Shown: positions 59,750 to 63,569 of the stretch, in pieces
Numbering within the stretch: the first letter of the stretch is position 1
Layout of the letters: each line of letters begins with the position of its first letter
NCBI GenBank assembly: GCA_041686355.1
Contig: JAWLDZ010000008.1
Span: 1 to 63,569, forward strand
DNA from: DSBN01 sp041686355
Lineage (GTDB): Bacteria; Spirochaetota; Spirochaetia; DSM-16054; Sediminispirochaetaceae
Length of the DNA: 63,569 nt
Direction: 5' to 3'
The notes under the pieces: model-generated
What the model saw: the letters and a program-made list of their open reading frames with translations, nothing else
Database searches by the model: none
What the model was told of the DNA's origin: nothing
Translations under genes and position numbers: made by a program

Positions 59750-61012
59750 ATGTCGATTAATATAACATATATGTGTAAAGCTGTCCTTCATTTCGTATTT
59801 CTAGTTATGTTTCTCATCAGCTCCCAGTCACTGTCGGCTAATGAGTCTTTTGCTCCCTTTGTGTCCGGATTGTCGGTTACGCTGCAGGATAACTCGGTTA
59901 CTCTCAGCTGGCGCTCGGCTCCAGAAGAGATAGAGATCTATGAAATCTTCAGATCCACTGAGCCTTTCAATGAGGATAATTTCGATGAGGCTCGAAAAAT
60001 AGGTACTGTCTCGCAGGACATCACCGCCTATACGGATTATCCCCCCAGTACGGACGGCTATTACTACGCGGTACTCGGTCGAAAGAATGAAAACACCCTG
60101 TATAAGCTGTTCATTCCCTATCGCAACATTACCATGTCACCTGTGGCGATTGATAGAACTGAATCACTTGATGAGGTTACGACAAAAATATCTCAGTTGT
60201 CCGCAAAGAAGACTCAAGATTCAATACATCTGCAGTTCGAAACCTCTAAGCCTGAACGTAAGGTTATTATCTATCGCAGCGGCAGCAGAATTGAATCGGA
60301 GCAGGATCTAGTAAATGCCCAAGCCCTGGCTAGCTTCACCTCCGGCGAAGAAAGCTACCAAGATTTTCCTCTAGGGGGTATCGAATACTATTATGCGGTT
60401 GTTGATGCTGAGGCTGCACGAGCGGGATCCTTCGATTTTGTGCCCGGGGAAAATGCACTCGTAGAACCGGTGGAACTCCCTGTAGGTACTCAGCTTTCCA
60501 ATGGTTTTGGAAAAGTCGATAACCGAATTACCCCATTACCATATCTCCTGCTGAACCGGTTTGATTCAACGGCAAGCGAAATACTCTCAAGAAGCCAGGC
60601 GGCTGTAGATGAGAAAACGCTTTCGATCTGGAAGAAGTTGGAGAAACACATCTCAACAGAGAAGACCGAGGATTCTGCTGGCCCTGATATTCTTCCGATC
60701 GACAGAAATGCAGAAACAGATGGAGCCAATAAACAGCTTGCAGAACTTGTCAGCACTAGTTTTCCCACTGATCCAAATGACCAAGCAGCCTGGCAGAATG
60801 CGGAAAAACAGTTTGCCGCGTTCTTTGATGTTTCCCGTACCGACAAAGTGCTTTCCCGTGCACACTACTATATGGGGCAGGTGTACTATTTTCAGGGCAA
60901 CTATAAACAGGCTTTTTTTGAGTTTCTCATGGCTCAGGATACACTTTATACACCGGTGCAGCCTTGGTTAGAACGTATCTATCCACGGCTCTTATTTCTT
61001 TTCGATTCTTAA
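59750..61012 (+). CDS. Exported protein with FN3-like domains and TPR-like C-terminus
   Basis: The 420-residue protein has a signal peptide (about residues 8-30). Two fibronectin type III-like modules follow (about residues 38-130, with VTLSWRSAPEEIEIYEIFRS and ...YYYAVLGR; and about 145-235, with ...IEYYYAVVDA). The C-terminal segment resembles a TPR unit (HYYMGQVYYFQGNYKQAFFEFLMAQ). No enzymatic motif is seen. It is divergent from the Cas2-like gene and converges with the GH57-like gene with a 21-bp overlap. Start choice is uncertain, since no clear ribosome binding site precedes the first or the eighth codon. Confidence 0.7.
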   Translation: MSINITYMCKAVLHFVFLVMFLISSQSLSANESFAPFVSGLSVTLQDNSVTLSWRSAPEEIEIYEIFRSTEPFNEDNFDEARKIGTVSQDITAYTDYPPSTDGYYYAVLGRKNENTLYKLFIPYRNITMSPVAIDRTESLDEVTTKISQLSAKKTQDSIHLQFETSKPERKVIIYRSGSRIESEQDLVNAQALASFTSGEESYQDFPLGGIEYYYAVVDAEAARAGSFDFVPGENALVEPVELPVGTQLSNGFGKVDNRITPLPYLLLNRFDSTASEILSRSQAAVDEKTLSIWKKLEKHISTEKTEDSAGPDILPIDRNAETDGANKQLAELVSTSFPTDPNDQAAWQNAEKQFAAFFDVSRTDKVLSRAHYYMGQVYYFQGNYKQAFFEFLMAQDTLYTPVQPWLERIYPRLLFLFDS

Positions 61013-63007
61013 ACCAACTTCACTCTGAAAGGAAGCGGTCTTAGTGAGACTGCACTCCCAGGACAGTACACAAGTGGTGTGCTGGTAAATCCACACTTTT
61101 TTTCCATATTGCTCGGTAATGGTATACACTGGAAAAGTCCATAGAGTAGCCGGTCTGTCCACGGATATAGTGATGAGAGTTCTATTTTTTCGGTCATGCA
61201 GGGTAAGCTCGGTTACATTGAACAGCTCAATTTTGCCGTTTTCAAGCTCGGTTTTCCCTTCGGTATGGGTCACAATGAAACTGAGTTGGTTCCTTCCAGC
61301 CTCTGGAAAAGAGAGGTTTATCTCGGTGGCAAAACGACCTGTTATTGGATCAGGACTATCGGTTGTAATTTTATACCCCACATTAATCGAATTTTTGAGA
61401 AAATCATAATCTTTAAACAAGTCAACATTATGCTCCTCACCATTTACCTGTACCTTTTTTTTAATACCGAAATAGACCTCTTTACGTTCTTTCTCGACCT
61501 TTCGTGCTCTGTAGAGAGAGTGGACAAAGTCAATTTTTTCCTTTACCCCATTTTTTGCTAAACCATCGATAGTTACCTCTCCATCCCAAAAATGGTCAAG
61601 GAAACTGTTTTTCATATAGTCGTCATAGCCGTTCTCCGCATCCTGCTCGTTGTGGTAGGGTTCGCGATGGCGGGCCATGGTATCGAGATAGTTCCACGCG
61701 GTTACTACATAATCGAGCTCAAACAGGGCGCCTCCCCTCCGATGAACGTAGGCATTGATAAACTGTCCCTGATAGAGATATTCGGGGATTCCATCTAAAT
61801 CAATATCAGTTACATTAACGGAGGTTGAAAATATCCCCTTTTCCCGGGTGGTCTTTTCCGCATTAATCAGGCCGGCATATACAGCCTTGCGAACACGATT
61901 ACGGTAAATCCCACCATCGTGGCTGTGCCAAAAGGCTGTGTGGGTTTGTCCGCGATAGCTTTCTTCTTTCGCCGTTTTTTTGCGGGATCGGTCGCCCCTC
62001 ACCTGTCCCACAATCATGTGCACATACATCATTTTTGCATACAAGCGATGTATTTCTGGATACATAGTTATGTACTGCCGAAAGAAATTCGGTCGGCTCT
62101 GACTAGCAATGAAGGTGGAGAGCGGGAAGGGGGTCTGGCCATTATTCTTATGGGAGATTAGTTCACTCGGTTTAGTCTTCACAAAATGGGAGGGAAAATA
62201 TACTCGTTCAACCGGTCCTAAAGAGCGAACATAACGGCCCGGTAAAATCGTTTCAATTTTTCGGTTGTGAAGGGTTAAGGCATGCAGAAACCGCTCAAAC
62301 CATCCACCCTCTGAGAAGAAGTTCGAGTAGTGGCTGCTGTTTACCATAAAAAAATCACCGTTCATGAGCAGGTTTACCGTAATATTCGTAGCGGTCCTCT
62401 CGCTCATTTTGACAAGCCCATCCACCAGGGCTTCCGGCTCGTCAATGAACATTTTGCTAATAAGATCGTTGTGCAGGGGCAATACGATCGCCGTTTTGCC
62501 TTGATCGTCGGTGATAAAGGGTTGATAGATACGTTCTCTACTTACCCCACTCTCGTAAAAAAGAATGTCATCAAGAAACAAGTACTCCATTCCGCTGCTC
62601 TTGATGGTAGAGGTAATTGGAGGTTCCCACACCCCTTCTGTGATCCAACAACCCCTGGGACGTTTGTTGAACTTCTTTCGCAACAGTGTAGTCAACAACT
62701 CTATCTGACCTAAACGGTCCTTGTTCGGTATGATGGGAAAGATGGGGCTATAATACCCGCCTCCCAACAGTTCAATTTGTTTGCGTTTAACCATTTCGCC
62801 CAAGACCATATTAAACTCGGGGTGTCTCTCTTCCAGCCACTCAAGCAGGGTTCCTGAGAAATGGAACACCCCTCTTAACATGGCAAATTTATACAAGCTT
62901 GTTAAAAAGGGTTTATAAGAGTATTGATATGTTTTTTCAAACTGTTCCTGAGAAGTCCCTACAGGCGGACTGTTGTAGGTACCTAGAACAAGCTTAAGCT
63001 TTCGCAT
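60992..63007 (-). CDS. GH57/DUF1926 4-alpha-glucanotransferase-like protein, active site altered
   Basis: The 671-residue protein aligns by eye over its whole length with archaeal GH57 4-alpha-glucanotransferases (about 659 aa): HFSGTLLEWLEE, ELLGGGYYSPIFPIIP, CWITEGVWEP with the nucleophile Glu, EYLFLDD and a C-terminal DUF1926 domain with TAFWHSHDGGIY. Two active-site motifs differ: the first reads YNSPPVG where HNHQPLG is expected, and the acid/base region reads LMNGDFF where HDDGEKF is expected. The protein may have lost or changed activity. It converges with the FN3-like gene. Confidence 0.82.
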   Translation of the reverse strand: MRKLKLVLGTYNSPPVGTSQEQFEKTYQYSYKPFLTSLYKFAMLRGVFHFSGTLLEWLEERHPEFNMVLGEMVKRKQIELLGGGYYSPIFPIIPNKDRLGQIELLTTLLRKKFNKRPRGCWITEGVWEPPITSTIKSSGMEYLFLDDILFYESGVSRERIYQPFITDDQGKTAIVLPLHNDLISKMFIDEPEALVDGLVKMSERTATNITVNLLMNGDFFMVNSSHYSNFFSEGGWFERFLHALTLHNRKIETILPGRYVRSLGPVERVYFPSHFVKTKPSELISHKNNGQTPFPLSTFIASQSRPNFFRQYITMYPEIHRLYAKMMYVHMIVGQVRGDRSRKKTAKEESYRGQTHTAFWHSHDGGIYRNRVRKAVYAGLINAEKTTREKGIFSTSVNVTDIDLDGIPEYLYQGQFINAYVHRRGGALFELDYVVTAWNYLDTMARHREPYHNEQDAENGYDDYMKNSFLDHFWDGEVTIDGLAKNGVKEKIDFVHSLYRARKVEKERKEVYFGIKKKVQVNGEEHNVDLFKDYDFLKNSINVGYKITTDSPDPITGRFATEINLSFPEAGRNQLSFIVTHTEGKTELENGKIELFNVTELTLHDRKNRTLITISVDRPATLWTFPVYTITEQYGKKVWIYQHTTCVLSWECSLTKTASFQSEVGLRIEKK

Positions 63008-63146
63008 TCACAACCTTTTGTCTCTTTTTCGTTTGATTCTACCAAAGCCGCATATACTAGCCTATACCCGGCATCCGGTAACTTTTCCCCACATATTCTA
63101 CACCCAATACAGTCAAGTTTACAGTACTTTCTTACTTTTACCGCCT

Positions 63147-63569
63147 TCATGCTACCTTTTGCCCTTTCCTCTGCTGCTGTTTCTCAGTTAGAAAACGCTG
63201 AGACTTAACTTTGCGAGAGGCAAGAAAAGATACTGTCGGAACACACATTAGCATTATACCAATGTGTATAAAAACTGTGCCGGCATTGATACGAAAAGGT
63301 TCCGATTTTGCAATTTGGACCTGAACAGGCCGGTTTTGTTCAAGCAGCAACTGTGGCACACCGCTGTTTTTTGCAGAGCTGATTATATCTTCATACCATT
63401 CCTCTGTAAATATTTTGACCACTTTATTTTCACTTGCTACCTCAATTCCATCCTGCTCATACGTAGTGATGCTTATCTGCTCTCCAGGCACTGGAAAAGT
63501 ATATGATCTACCATAAAAATACCCCTCCTGAAAGGCCCGATGACGCAGATAATCGGCAAAATCGGGAAG
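63147..63569 (-). CDS. Partial membrane protein of unknown function
   Basis: The reading frame is open through the window edge, so the 5' part is missing; about 140 C-terminal residues are visible. A hydrophilic region is followed by one membrane helix (FIHIGIMLMCVPTVSFLAS) and a basic, Gln/Lys-rich tail. This suggests a protein with an extracytoplasmic domain and a short cytoplasmic end. No family is recognised. The 139 bp between its stop and the GH57-like gene holds no feature I can support. Confidence 0.5.
   Translation of the reverse strand, partial: LPDFADYLRHRAFQEGYFYGRSYTFPVPGEQISITTYEQDGIEVASENKVVKIFTEEWYEDIISSAKNSGVPQLLLEQNRPVQVQIAKSEPFRINAGTVFIHIGIMLMCVPTVSFLASRKVKSQRFLTEKQQQRKGQKVA

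Overview
The window looks like chromosomal core from a free-living or host-associated member of the Spirochaetota. The genus cannot be fixed from sequence alone. The pointers are gene content and order: a fused TIGR03960/DUF2344 radical SAM protein next to mreBCD-mrdAB, a TPR protein beside rnpB, paired motility-associated DUF115 (Maf/MptE-like) proteins, a Gld-type ABC cluster with DUF4340, PEGA and CheY genes between prfB and ftsY, and a GH57-like protein. There is no integrase, transposase, CRISPR array or prophage. The sequence is a scaffold with one 100-N gap whose flanks are identical for 99 bp, so it is most likely a draft assembly.

Region 1 (1-2030, plus strand) has a truncated lipoprotein, a small membrane protein and mazG. 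Region 2 (2070-23511, minus strand) is a long, tightly packed run. From its upstream end it reads YkgJ-like Fe/Zn cluster protein, MBL-fold hydrolase, 67-aa protein, giant Ig-repeat/OmpA protein, mltG, dnaG, rpoD, zinc-ribbon coiled-coil protein, rnpB, TPR protein, mreB, mreC, mreD, mrdA, rodA and radical SAM protein. It couples replication and transcription initiation genes with cell elongation and envelope genes.

Region 3 (23565-25495, minus strand) has tRNA-Thr and tRNA-Tyr with a promoter and terminator, map, aroH and a small membrane protein. Region 4 (25647-32530, both strands) has a HAD protein, an SPFH-like membrane protein, a HIT protein, a large protein of unknown function, thiamine pyrophosphokinase, a DUF1015 protein and an FtsB/DivIC-like protein. 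Region 5 (32597-39433, plus strand) is the most accessory-looking part. A very acidic 836-aa protein is followed by a gene broken at an 11-A tract and then two DUF115/Maf-type proteins. Its likely theme is flagellin or surface glycosylation.

Region 6 (39412-46925) has a MEMO-family protein, a membrane protein with a degenerate GGDEF-like domain behind 13-bp tandem repeats, and, on the minus strand, RNase Z plus a Gld-type ABC exporter cluster. Region 7 (46973-59705, minus strand) has clpC-mcsB-mcsA, a LolCDE-type transporter, a secreted repeat protein, ftsY, a PEGA protein, CheY, prfB with its programmed +1 frameshift, and a Cas2-like small protein. Region 8 (59750-63569) has an FN3-like secreted protein, a GH57-like protein and a partial membrane protein.

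The observations most worth checking are the poly-A-disrupted gene ahead of the maf pair, an McsB homologue lacking the guanido-kinase catalytic signatures, a GH57-like protein lacking its acid/base motif, the alternating A-B super-repeat in the giant envelope protein, the repeat-plus-leaderless promoter at 40343-40429, and the orphan Cas2-like gene next to prfB. No stretch longer than 300 bases lacks a gene.
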